A DNA stretch of 64,000 nt from Crocinitomicaceae bacterium (GTDB taxonomy: Bacteria; Bacteroidota; Bacteroidia; Flavobacteriales_D; Crocinitomicaceae): contig JADJEU010000004.1 of the NCBI GenBank assembly GCA_016709005.1, positions 186,001 to 250,000 of the forward strand, given 5' to 3'. Shown here one piece after another: positions 56,358-64,000 of this stretch. Position numbers and translations under genes: made by a program. The notes below the pieces were generated by a model. That model was not told where the DNA came from and ran no database searches. It saw nothing but the letters and a program-made list of their open reading frames with translations. How positions within the stretch are numbered: the first letter of the stretch is position 1; every line of letters starts with the position of its first letter.

Positions 56358-56388
56358 TACATTTGTACCGAACGAATATTCGGTCGGT
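56358..56388 (+). promoter_or_regulatory. Promoter and self-operator of the TetR gene
   Basis: TACATTTG (56358-56365) is a perfect -7 element. The palindrome 56367-56388 (left half ACCGAACGAAT, right half ATTCGGTCGGT) starts one base later and reaches the GTG start. A bound repressor would cover the start of transcription. Confidence 0.7.
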
Positions 56389-56962
56389 GACAATTACAGA
56401 AACCAACAAACGTGCTAAAATACTGAATGCCATGCTTGAACTTGTTGTTCAGCAAGGCATTCAGGCAACCCCCATGTCGCAGGTAGTGAAAGAGTCAGGT
56501 GTGGCAGCAGGAACAATTTATCATCACTTTTCAAGCAAGGAAGAAATCATTAACGAATTGTATCTAAACTTAAAAATAGACTTCGGGAAAGCATTGAGTG
56601 AACACCTCACAGCGGACTTAAGTTATAAAGAAAAGTTTTTTCAGACCTGGCTAAATCTTTACGATTATTTCTGTGAAAATGAAAGCGCATTCCACTTTGC
56701 TGAACAGATTGGTCACTGCACGATGATTACTTCCGAAACGAAACAAAAAGGGGAAATACACTATTTACCCATAGTTGAATTTTTTGCTCAGGGAATTTCT
56801 CAAAACGTACTGCGTGAAATGGATTTAAAACTGATGACGAATTTAATTTATGGGAACATAGTCACGGCAGTTCAAATTACGCTTTCAGGAGATTTAATTA
56901 TGACCAAAGACAGATTGTATTCCGTCATCGAATCATCGTGGGACAGCATCAAAAAACACTAA
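56387..56962 (+). CDS. TetR/AcrR-family transcriptional regulator
   Basis: A 191-residue repressor. The helix-turn-helix is in ILNAMLELVVQQGIQATPMS and VVKESGVAAGTIYHHFSSKE (about 16-55); the rest is a ligand-binding helical domain. The start is GTG at 56387 (MTITETNKRAKIL), next to the operator, rather than a TTG inside the -7 region. It precedes an SDR by 11 bases and probably controls itself and that gene. The ligand is unknown. Confidence 0.9.
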   Translation: MTITETNKRAKILNAMLELVVQQGIQATPMSQVVKESGVAAGTIYHHFSSKEEIINELYLNLKIDFGKALSEHLTADLSYKEKFFQTWLNLYDYFCENESAFHFAEQIGHCTMITSETKQKGEIHYLPIVEFFAQGISQNVLREMDLKLMTNLIYGNIVTAVQITLSGDLIMTKDRLYSVIESSWDSIKKH

Positions 56963-56973
56963 AAAATAAAATT

Positions 56974-57753
56974 ATGAAAACAGCATTAATTACAGGCGCT
57001 TCAAGCGGCATTGGAATGGAACTTGCAAAAATTCACGCATCAAAAGGCGATCATCTTATTTTGGTTGCACGCAGTGAAGGAAAGTTAAAAGAACTTGCTT
57101 CAGATTTGATTTCGAAAAACAAAATTCAAGTTGAAATTATCGTTTCAGATCTTTCAAAAAACAATTCTGCACAAGAAGTATTTGATCAGGTAAAAGCAAA
57201 AAATATTCAAGTTGATTATCTGATCAACAATGCCGGTTTTGGTGATTTCAATTCACTTGTCGATTCTGACTGGAATAAACAAGCCATGATGATTGACCTC
57301 AACGTAAAAAGTCTGACTCACCTAACCCATTTATTTTTACCTGAAATGATTAAACGTAAATCAGGAAAAATTATGAACGTGGCTTCTACAGCAGCGTTCT
57401 TGCCATGTCCAATGATGGCGGTTTATGCTGCAACAAAACATTTTGTACTTGCATTTTCTGAAGCAATTGCCAACGAAGTAGCAGACAAAGGAGTAACTGT
57501 TACAGCGCTATGTCCGGGAGCAACCACTTCTGGATTTCAAGATGCAGCAGCCATGCATGAATCTGGTTTCATGACAAACCAAAAATTTGTTTCAGCCGAA
57601 AGCGTTGCCCAATATGCTTATAAATCCATGATGAAAGGAAAACGCGTTGCGATTCCCGGCTTCATAAATAAGGCCACCTCAGGCCTGATTCGATTTATGC
57701 CAAGACGAGTCGTAACTTCTGTTGCCCGTAAAATGATTGATCGCAAAAAGTAA
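56974..57753 (+). CDS. SDR-family oxidoreductase
   Basis: A 259-residue short-chain dehydrogenase. Cofactor motif TGASSGIGMELAK (TGxxxGIG), NNAG in YLINNAGFGD, catalytic region with YAATKHFVLAF and the Ser in NVASTAAFLPC. Start ATG at 56974 (MKTALITGASSG). It is likely co-transcribed with the TetR gene. The substrate is unknown; detoxification or lipid metabolism are both possible. Confidence 0.88.
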   Translation: MKTALITGASSGIGMELAKIHASKGDHLILVARSEGKLKELASDLISKNKIQVEIIVSDLSKNNSAQEVFDQVKAKNIQVDYLINNAGFGDFNSLVDSDWNKQAMMIDLNVKSLTHLTHLFLPEMIKRKSGKIMNVASTAAFLPCPMMAVYAATKHFVLAFSEAIANEVADKGVTVTALCPGATTSGFQDAAAMHESGFMTNQKFVSAESVAQYAYKSMMKGKRVAIPGFINKATSGLIRFMPRRVVTSVARKMIDRKK

Positions 57754-57755
57754 AA

Positions 57756-58073
57756 TCAGATTCCAAAATCGTAATCTCTTTCTACAAGACAGATTCTGGT
57801 TTTATACGCTTGATACCATTTTTCACGGCCATACTTTTGAGCAAGCAGATGATCTGAATTTGCCTTCCAATTTCTTATTGATGTTAAATCCCGCCAATAT
57901 GAAACGGTAATTCCAAGTTCTTGTCTGGCAGACTCGATGCCCAAAAAGCCATCTTGTTTTGAAGCCAGATCTACCATCAAATCTGCCATTTCAGCATAGC
58001 CTTTATCTTCAGAAGATTTAAGCGATGAAAAAATAACGGCATAATAAGGCGGTTTAGGAGTATGTGCTATCAT
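57756..58073 (-). CDS. ABM-type (antibiotic biosynthesis monooxygenase-like) small protein
   Basis: A 105-residue ferredoxin-like barrel protein: YYAVIFSSLKSSEDKGYAEM, DGFLGIESARQELGITVSYW and the C-terminal YKTRICLVERDYDF. Such proteins can act on aromatic or haem-like compounds or have no known function. It converges with the SDR after 2 bases, and shares the direction of the MbnP-type genes, 14 bases from the transporter stop upstream. Confidence 0.75.
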   Translation of the reverse strand: MIAHTPKPPYYAVIFSSLKSSEDKGYAEMADLMVDLASKQDGFLGIESARQELGITVSYWRDLTSIRNWKANSDHLLAQKYGREKWYQAYKTRICLVERDYDFGI

Positions 58074-58087
58074 GCCCCTAAATTAAA

Positions 58088-59002
58088 TCATTTTCCAAAA
58101 AAGAAAATAAGATCAGCATTAAACCTTGGTTTTGCAGATATGGTCGTTGCATTATCGGTTTGGAAATTCTGATAAAGCGGATATTGAAAACCAGTTGAGA
58201 ATCTTATCTTACTAATATAAAACTGAATTCCTGTATTAGAATACAAACCATATACACCGGTATTAAAAACACGATCTTGATTTTCTGTATGGGGTGCGGC
58301 ATGTTCTGCATACAATCCAGCAATGGCTAAAAAGCTAAACTTATTTTTTCCGGTGAGATAAACATAATTTGCCGCAAGGTTGAATTGATTTCCAAATCGA
58401 TATTCCTCAGCATTTTTTAGATTGATTTTGTAACTTGATTCCAAACTTACCGCTGATTTATTTTTTCGATGAAAGTAATTTGACGTGATCAAAAAATCTA
58501 CACTTCCGGTACCAGGCTGAAAATTTCGATTGACCAGTAAACCATTATCCGCAATATCTGATTTTCCAAGTGGAAATTTTATTCCGGATCCAACCGTGAG
58601 AAAATGGTTTTTCTGCATTAGTGATTCGGTCCAAAACTGATAATGTACCAATAAAATCGGGTCTCCAATGCCTGAAGCAGTGATTGGCTGATGCGAGCCA
58701 ACCATACTGTTTTGAATGAATGGTGCACTCAGATTCAGTTTGATTTTTTTTGAAATATTATATCGCGCTACAAAATCCAAACGCTGATACGTATCTGCAG
58801 AATTTTCTGTTGGCTTAACAGGATATTGGTGTTTAATCTGGGTATTAAACTGCGACCAATTATATCTGAAACCAACAAAGTGCGAACTGTAATCAGGCAT
58901 GATGCCTTGACTGAATGCGCCCATAGCGCAACCACAAACATCACATGCCTTACCCAATACTGTGAGTAACAAAAGTGAAGAAAATAATATTTGTTTAATC
59001 AT
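58088..59002 (-). CDS. Outer-membrane barrel with Cys-rich N-terminus (metal transporter-like)
   Basis: A 304-residue exported protein. The signal peptide is followed by CDVCGCAMGAFSQGIMPDY: Cx2CxC, a likely metal site. Barrel strands follow (FLTVGSGIKFPLGKS; SVDFLITSNYFHRKNKSAV) and the chain ends in a Phe-rich strand. Proteins of this kind are often placed beside MbnP genes and labelled transporter. The metal is unknown; copper is inferred from the neighbours. It is 36 bases downstream of the MbnP-type gene. Confidence 0.7.
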   Translation of the reverse strand: MIKQILFSSLLLLTVLGKACDVCGCAMGAFSQGIMPDYSSHFVGFRYNWSQFNTQIKHQYPVKPTENSADTYQRLDFVARYNISKKIKLNLSAPFIQNSMVGSHQPITASGIGDPILLVHYQFWTESLMQKNHFLTVGSGIKFPLGKSDIADNGLLVNRNFQPGTGSVDFLITSNYFHRKNKSAVSLESSYKINLKNAEEYRFGNQFNLAANYVYLTGKNKFSFLAIAGLYAEHAAPHTENQDRVFNTGVYGLYSNTGIQFYISKIRFSTGFQYPLYQNFQTDNATTISAKPRFNADLIFFFGK

Positions 59003-59038
59003 AATTCAATACGTTAATTGTATTGAACCGAAAACATC

Positions 59039-59767
59039 TTATTGAATACTTAAGCCAGCGGCAAAATTATTGCTGAGCCGAATCGCTAAATCTATCTGTG
59101 AATAATCACCGTGAAAATTAGACTCTGTAGTAACATCCACGATACTTCCTGCACTGTAGAATAGTTTGCTCAGATCAATGGAGATCTTTTCAGTATGTGT
59201 ACCTTTTTTATCGAATGAAAAGTCATGTGCTAATTCTAACTCACGATAACAATCATTAAAACCGGTGTGATATGAAAAACCACCTTCATCAATTCCATCA
59301 CCTGTTAAATCATACTTACCATCGATCATCACGAAACGATACATTGAATTCATTCCCCAGTACGTGTTTTGCGTTGAACTTAATGGATGATCTGCTGCAG
59401 TATAAGCTGCGGGTCCGGCTTGATTCATTGCATCAGGAACGCCAATACCAAATTTAATGGCAGTATAATCACCGGCAGGAATTTGCATGGACATGCTTCC
59501 ATTTCCATTTATACATTTTACAAGCGCAATATCTGCAACCGTTGTTTCCTCGCCTTTCTTGTCAACAAATCGTACATCTGCAATATAAAATTGCAATACT
59601 TCAATTCTGATTTTAATTCCATCACCATTGGTAAAATATTCTGAAAATGAATATGCCGAAGCACCATTGTTAGTTTGAAAATTAAGATCGACCGTAGCCT
59701 TGTTCTTCTCACTTTTGTTGCAAGAAAGAACCAATAGAATCAGAAATAAAGGAAATAAATGTCTCAT
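59039..59767 (-). CDS. MbnP-family lipoprotein (copper-associated)
   Basis: A 242-residue lipoprotein (lipobox LVLSCNK). Family strands: VDLNFQTNNGASAYSFSEYF, KIRIEVLQFYIADVRFVDKK, SMQIPAGDYTAIKFGIGVPD and STQNTYWGMNSMYRFVMIDG. MbnP works with the dihaem MbnH in methanobactin or copper handling in other bacteria. No MbnH-type peroxidase was seen in this window. The start at 59767 follows the DUF4625 stop by 110 bases with a hairpin between. Confidence 0.85.
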   Translation of the reverse strand: MRHLFPLFLILLVLSCNKSEKNKATVDLNFQTNNGASAYSFSEYFTNGDGIKIRIEVLQFYIADVRFVDKKGEETTVADIALVKCINGNGSMSMQIPAGDYTAIKFGIGVPDAMNQAGPAAYTAADHPLSSTQNTYWGMNSMYRFVMIDGKYDLTGDGIDEGGFSYHTGFNDCYRELELAHDFSFDKKGTHTEKISIDLSKLFYSAGSIVDVTTESNFHGDYSQIDLAIRLSNNFAAGLSIQ

Positions 59768-59827
59768 AAAGTGATGACGTATTTACAATCGGGTTGGTTA
59801 GTCTGAGCCCTAAGTTAATTGTATTCA

Positions 59828-59862
59828 ATAAAACCAGCAGTGACTTTTCTCACCGCTGGCTT
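59828..59862 (-). terminator. Hairpin between the DUF4625 and MbnP-type genes
   Basis: CCAGCGGTGA pairs with TCACTGCTGG around a loop of about six bases and is followed on the minus strand by TTTTATT. It should weaken or end transcription from the DUF4625 gene, so the MbnP gene may need its own promoter. Confidence 0.75.
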
Positions 59863-59877
59863 TGTTTTCAATTCGTG

Positions 59878-60267
59878 TTATTGCATGAAATGCAGCATTA
59901 ATTTAGCTTCAGTTGATTTGCCTTCAGCATCTGTAACCTCAAAGTGTAAATAGTAAACATGTTCTATGGAATCTGGAACCATAAAATGTTCATGGAAATC
60001 ATATGACTTTCCAGAAATATCACCTGTAAATTCGATATTAAATTCTGGTGTGTGATCACCAGCTTCGGTACCCATGTGAATGTGATATGATTTTAAATCA
60101 CGGTCATCAGCAAAAGTTGCTTCAATGTGAACTTCTGATCCCCAAAGGTGTTCAGAATGATTAATAGGTTCTGCAATTAGAATTGTCGGATTTTCTTTGT
60201 CTTTTTTGCACGAGACGAACGTGAACAGAATAGTACTAGCAAAAGCTATATTTAGAATAGATTTCAT
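59878..60267 (-). CDS. DUF4625-type exported protein
   Basis: A 129-residue exported protein (signal ending FTFVSCKKDK, a lipobox at about Cys20). The rest is a single Ig-like beta domain: NPTILIAEPINHSEHLWGSE, VHIEATFADDRDLKSYHIHM and VYYLHFEVTDAEGKSTEAKL. The His-rich loop (HIHMGTEAGDHTPE) could bind a metal. It is upstream of MbnP in the same locus. Confidence 0.78.
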   Translation of the reverse strand: MKSILNIAFASTILFTFVSCKKDKENPTILIAEPINHSEHLWGSEVHIEATFADDRDLKSYHIHMGTEAGDHTPEFNIEFTGDISGKSYDFHEHFMVPDSIEHVYYLHFEVTDAEGKSTEAKLMLHFMQ

Positions 60268-60361
60268 TTTTTTTTATTTGATTTGATAATAGATAGTTAG
60301 AGCAAGAAATAATTCAAACTCAGGACTGATATCTTCTTGACATCAGAAAACAAATTAATTA

Positions 60362-60748
60362 CTAGCTAAAATCAGGCGGAACAAACATACTGGTATCAGC
60401 ATTCGCCGTTGCCTTAACGAACAAATCATCGCTCTTTTTTGAATTCACCTGGAAAGTTTCTATTCTCAATTCTTTTAAAATTTCAACTCCAAATAGCCAA
60501 AACGTAATTGGTTGAATTGTCGCTCGAGCTTCTGAGCTTTTAGAGGATGTTGAAACTGTCAATTGTTTTTCCAGATGACATTTTCCATGACATTTTTTCT
60601 CAGGCTTTTCTTTGTTTACGCAATACTTTTCAGTGATTTCAGCGCGATTAAAATAGAAATTTATTCACAACGGTCAACGTCTGATAAATTAAACCCGTTG
60701 AAAAATCAGGGTAAGCAGAATTGCAGAATATGAGTAGAGTGATTTCAA
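60362..60748 (-). pseudogene. Small exported Cys-rich protein, frame-disrupted
   Basis: No intact frame, but the pieces join into about 128 residues: TTG start at 60748 (MKSLYSYSAILLTLIF signal), a second frame (STGLIYQTLTVVNKFLF), then NRAEITEKYCVNKEKP with KKCHGKCHLEKQL and a C-terminus ending VPPDFS. The CVNKxKPxxxCxGKCHL pattern is a small-protein motif often seen beside outer-membrane copper or TonB genes in Bacteroidota. The breaks are at the A runs 60701-60705 (one base missing) and 60650-60653 (one base extra). Because both breaks are homopolymer length changes, error is likely. It is easily missed by gene finders. Confidence 0.55.
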
Positions 60749-60802
60749 TTCGGCAAAGCTAATAAAAAATGAAATCGAACGAAATGATTTAAGTCATTCT
60801 AC

Positions 60803-62241
60803 TTATTCAAACCGAAAACCAGTGGTAATTATCAAACTGGTATTTGAATATTCGATTCGTGCATGACTTCCATTTATCGTTGGATCATATGCATAATAAT
60901 CCGCTTTATTTCGCCGAACCATAACTGCAGCATCTATGTAAAACATACCAAGGTTGTAGCCAATTCCTCCGGTAAAGAAATTAGTTGGATATTGAATATT
61001 TCCTTTTCCACTTTTGAACGCTGAACTGAAATGCGCAAAACCTCCACGCACATAAAGATTCTCATTTACACGTGCCTCTGCACCTATGCGCACATTAAGA
61101 ACACTTCTGTAAAGATTTTTTATTTGTGCATTTTCAGAATTAAAAATATAGGTGATTCACTGAATTGCTGATCGTGCAAATATTCGTTCCAGACACTTTT
61201 TTTATGCACCAATCCTAAATTAAAATTTGCGCGCAGCGGTGTTTGAATTGTGTAGTCATACGATCCGCTTGGAACATTTTCTTCCGCCACATATTTCAAT
61301 CCGTCATCTGTATCTGTGTACATGTTGGCATCCCATTCATCTTTGTTTCTAAAAAAAGTTGGCGACTGTACGGATGCGCCAATACGAATCCAATCTGCCG
61401 GCATAAAAATGGCACCAACGCGGGCACCATATCCCCAGCCCTTCACTCCTAAGTTGTAGAGATATCGAATATCACGAATCCACAAACTGGAATCTGTAAA
61501 TTCTTCTCTGTGTTCATAGGATTCTGAATATTTAAGTCTGGTAAGATTGAATGTTCCTCCTACTAATAATTTATTTGCGTAATTTCCACTCAAGGTGAAA
61601 CTATATTCACCCAAACCACCCGACCTGTATATGTTTCGGTTGTGTATTGCATTGCCTGAAGTAAAATCAGTCACATAGGTATTATCAGGTCCGGGATCTA
61701 ATGCATAGGTATCATAAGCTAAACCTGCATCAAATGGAAAAGCATAATAAATATTGTCAGGCATGGTTCCGTTGGCACGTTTGATAAATGAATGCAGGAT
61801 TGATGAATCTGAAGTTCCGCTATACGAAACCCTTTCTTCAAAACTATGCAAACGATTATAGCCCATACCGAGTTGGACGCTATACCAATTGTTGAATTTT
61901 TTCGGATCCAAACTATAGGCTCTAATATAAGATATGTTCGAAATTTTATACTCACCTTTCACGGCTCGGGTATCGGTTCCATAAAATGAAGTAGTAGCAT
62001 TCGGCACTTCAACAGCTTGCGAAAACGAAAAATTATTTTTTTTGAATCTCCCTAAACCGGCGGGGTTCGTGCTGACAGCCGAGTAATCTCCACCTACAGC
62101 GCCAAATGAACCTGCAGTTGAAACCGAACGCGCTGTACCTCCAAAATAAATTTGAGAATAGCGTAAAGCATCATCTTCATTTTGTGAAAATGCAATTTGC
62201 GTGATACCTATCAGCGCAAAAAAACCAAATAGGGCTTTCAT
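60803..62241 (-). pseudogene. FadL/OmpP1-type outer-membrane protein, frame-disrupted
   Basis: The first frame (61120-62241) has a signal peptide (MKALFGFFALIGITQIAFSQ), then VGGDYSAVSTNPAGLGRFKK (the FadL-like NPAG hatch motif) and barrel strands up to FSESPIF. The second frame (60803-61093, extending upstream) continues RIGAEARVNENLYVRGGFAH to a terminal Phe strand (ITTGFRFE). They join at the A run 61142-61146; one extra base gives SPIFFNSENAQIKNLYRSVL. The full protein is about 479 residues. It may transport hydrophobic compounds. PorV is a member of the same broad family, but this copy is not called PorV. Confidence 0.82.
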
Positions 62242-62246
62242 ACTTT

Positions 62247-63587
62247 TTATCTTCTTGAAGTAGATGTAGAGCGCGATCCTCCAGAGTTAGTCGATGAACT
62301 TGAACCACTGTTCGTAGTTGTTGTACTTGACCGATGACTGGTGGTTGAATTACTTCCTGAATAGGCGTTTGAAGTATTGGAAGTTGTATTGGTGTTGGTT
62401 GAGTTGTACGTTGTGCTTGTACTGCGACTTGTAGAATTCGTAGAAGAATAACCTGACGAATTTGTTACAACTGGTGGTGTATAGTAATTTGGCGTACCAC
62501 TGTTCTGATTTACCGGATCAACATGTTGCGTTCCACTGGATTGTCCAGAACCATTTCGGGCTGCGGTGCCTGTTGGATACTTTACTTCAAATTGATTGGA
62601 TGCGGCAACATGGCTTGATCCACTACTGGTAGCAGTTGTAGAAGTAATTCCTCCGGCATACGTATCTTTACTTGTCGTGGCAATCGCATGACCAGATACT
62701 GCACCGGTGTTAGTTGAAATTGGTTTTTGAGATTGTGACACAACATTAGGATCTGAAACCAAACCGGTTCCAAAGGGCTGAGAAGTCATCGTTGATCCTT
62801 CAGTCGCGAATGCAGGCTTGTTCGAAATTCCAGTAGATCCAATTGTCAATCCAGAACCGTTTTCAACATTCGTTACCGTTTGATTTGTTGTAGAAACGGG
62901 GGTCGAAATAACTTGCTTAACAGTATGCGCATAAACTGTTGTATTCGATGAATTGGTTGATGATGAATTGCGATGCCCATAAAAATGATTACCATTATCT
63001 GCAGTGTTATCGTAACTATTGTAAACTCCATTAAAAATACCGTTGTTGCCATTATTCCACTGATACGGATACCAACCATATATAGCGGCATAGTAACCAT
63101 AAGGATCCATTCCTAAAGGATAATAATTATGCCATCCGCCCCAGTAATCATAATATCCATAAAGATTATAACTGTTGCCAAAATTGATGTAATGATAAGC
63201 TAGATTGTTATTCCAGTGATTGCAGGAGCAGCTATTGAACCACAATGAGTTTGGATTTCCGTATGTCCAACCCGGTTGAACATAGCGCCATTGATTTGAA
63301 TGAGGATAATGCCCACAAGAACAATTACAGTTGTTATTAGTATTCGAAAACGATGTTCCTCCGGAAAGCTGATTATTGGAAGGATAATAACCTCCAAACG
63401 TTACCTTGTCTTTTTTATCTACAACTACTTTATGATCTTTTTCGTTGTCCTTAATCAGGTCAGTATACCCCTCTTCAGTCAATGACTTGCCCTCTGCAAC
63501 ATCATAGACATCATCATACATATAAGTGGCCGTTCCACAAGAAGCGGTAAGACCTAAAATTCCAAGCAGGTAAAAATACTTTTTCAT
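62247..63587 (-). CDS. Low-complexity Asn/Tyr/Ser/Thr-rich lipoprotein
   Basis: A 446-residue protein with lipobox LTASCGTATY. The part at about 75-200 is Asn/Tyr/Trp/Gly-rich (NYYPLGMDPYGYYAAIYGWY, and a Cys group NNCNCSCGH) and the part at about 215-446 is almost only Ser, Thr, Asn and Gly (TSRSTSTTYNSTNTNTTSN). No domain is recognised. The C-terminal end is highly repetitive and disordered. It may be a surface or matrix protein; the Cys/His group is a candidate metal site. It is 5 bases upstream of the OmpP1-type gene. Confidence 0.6.
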   Translation of the reverse strand: MKKYFYLLGILGLTASCGTATYMYDDVYDVAEGKSLTEEGYTDLIKDNEKDHKVVVDKKDKVTFGGYYPSNNQLSGGTSFSNTNNNCNCSCGHYPHSNQWRYVQPGWTYGNPNSLWFNSCSCNHWNNNLAYHYINFGNSYNLYGYYDYWGGWHNYYPLGMDPYGYYAAIYGWYPYQWNNGNNGIFNGVYNSYDNTADNGNHFYGHRNSSSTNSSNTTVYAHTVKQVISTPVSTTNQTVTNVENGSGLTIGSTGISNKPAFATEGSTMTSQPFGTGLVSDPNVVSQSQKPISTNTGAVSGHAIATTSKDTYAGGITSTTATSSGSSHVAASNQFEVKYPTGTAARNGSGQSSGTQHVDPVNQNSGTPNYYTPPVVTNSSGYSSTNSTSRSTSTTYNSTNTNTTSNTSNAYSGSNSTTSHRSSTTTTNSGSSSSTNSGGSRSTSTSRR

Positions 63588-63720
63588 ACGCCCAAGTTTG
63601 TTTCAGATTCGACGGCTCATCTGTCAACCTGAAGGGTTAATAATCTAACCTCCGCTGCTGCTACTTATGATTGCGTTTAAAACTTTGATCGCATGAGCAA
63701 ATCATACTATCTTAATTTTA

Positions 63721-63728
63721 TACCTTTG
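63721..63728 (+). promoter_or_regulatory. Possible promoter -7 element for proS
   Basis: TACCTTTG fits TAnnTTTG and lies 42 bases before the proS ATG. No -33 TTG is placed at the expected distance. Confidence 0.35.
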
Positions 63729-63770
63729 TAGCTCTCTTAACAGAAAATTAACAAATACCGTACCAAACTC

Positions 63771-64000
63771 ATGGCTGAGAAAATTACCAAACGCGAAACA
63801 GACTACTCACAATGGTATCTGGACATCATCAAAGCGGCTGATTTAGCTGAGCATTCAGACGTAAAAGGGTGTATGATTATTAAACCTTACGGCTTTGCAA
63901 TTTGGGAAAAAATGAAAGACGCTTTGGATAAAAGATTCAAAGAAACTGGACATTCAAATGCATACTTCCCGCTCTTTATTCCAAAATCTTACCTGAGCAA
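63771..64000 (+). CDS. proS: Prolyl-tRNA synthetase, N-terminal part
   Basis: The first 76 residues of ProS, cut by the window end. The frame begins MAEKITKRETDYSQWYLDII and continues with KAADLAEHSDVKGCMIIKPY and GHSNAYFPLFIPKSYLS, the archaeal/eukaryal-type ProS N-terminus that Bacteroidota use. The motif 1 region is included and motifs 2 and 3 lie beyond the window. It charges tRNA-Pro. Confidence 0.95.
   Translation, partial: MAEKITKRETDYSQWYLDIIKAADLAEHSDVKGCMIIKPYGFAIWEKMKDALDKRFKETGHSNAYFPLFIPKSYLS

Overview
The window is an AT-rich stretch of a Bacteroidota chromosome, most likely Flavobacteriales. The support is type IX secretion (T9SS) machinery and substrates (PorE-like, PorQ, two PorT, a gliding-type C-terminal domain, type A sorting tails), a six-subunit Na+-NQR, promoters of the TAnnTTTG type with few Shine-Dalgarno sequences, a Tgt without zinc cysteines, and menaquinone-type genes. 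I cannot fix the genus. No rRNA, tRNA, CRISPR array, prophage or insertion sequence was seen.

Layout. 1-5.9 kb: end of maf, a UbiA prenyltransferase, a PorE-like T9SS protein, queE, a ChaN-like lipoprotein and a J-domain membrane protein. 7.0-10.3 kb: thrS-infC-rpmI-rplT translation operon with a non-AUG infC start. 10.3-22.9 kb: envelope proteins, a ComEC-type DNA channel, a 2111-residue PKD-repeat T9SS substrate, a PAP2 phosphatase and a type A T9SS substrate. 22.9-28.9 kb: nqrABCDEF. 29-37.6 kb: yjjG, upp, a three-gene deacetylase/FemAB-like/SDR cluster, a TPR lipoprotein, def and truA. 37.6-42.2 kb: a GxxExxY gene bracketed by inverted repeats, a YfcE-type phosphoesterase, porQ and a Gcr-type recombinase-family membrane protein. 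42.3-48.3 kb: isochorismate synthase, hotdog thioesterase, LptG/F, tgt, a glycosyltransferase, an ECF sigma factor and rsmG. 48.3-51.4 kb: a MORN-type protein and three GDP-heptose genes. 51.6-56.3 kb: NlpC/P60, tandem porT paralogues, an FAD protein and a small barrel. 56.3-64 kb: a TetR regulator with its own operator plus an SDR, an MbnP-type metal locus, a FadL-type barrel, an Asn/Tyr/Ser-rich lipoprotein and the start of proS.

How the genes work together. Three themes recur. Envelope export: PorE, PorQ and PorT are T9SS parts, and the giant PKD protein and two sorting-tail proteins are likely cargo. Respiration: Na+-NQR takes electrons from NADH to quinone, and menaquinone-type enzymes lie about 14 kb away. 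Translation and tRNA modification: thrS, infC, L35, L20, queE, tgt, truA, rsmG, def, proS.

A striking feature is that at least seven genes (nqrA, nqrC, an SDR, truA, the gcr-type gene, a FadL-type barrel and a small Cys-rich gene) are split by one-base changes in A/T runs, while the family sequence continues intact in the next frame. Several are normally essential or part of a complete complex, so I favour homopolymer errors in the assembly over real decay; raw reads would decide. The best candidates for new biology are the MbnP-type cluster without a visible MbnH, the porT duplication, the palindrome upstream of nqrA, the inverted-repeat GxxExxY cassette, and the mirrored degenerate repeat at 53.8-54.1 kb.
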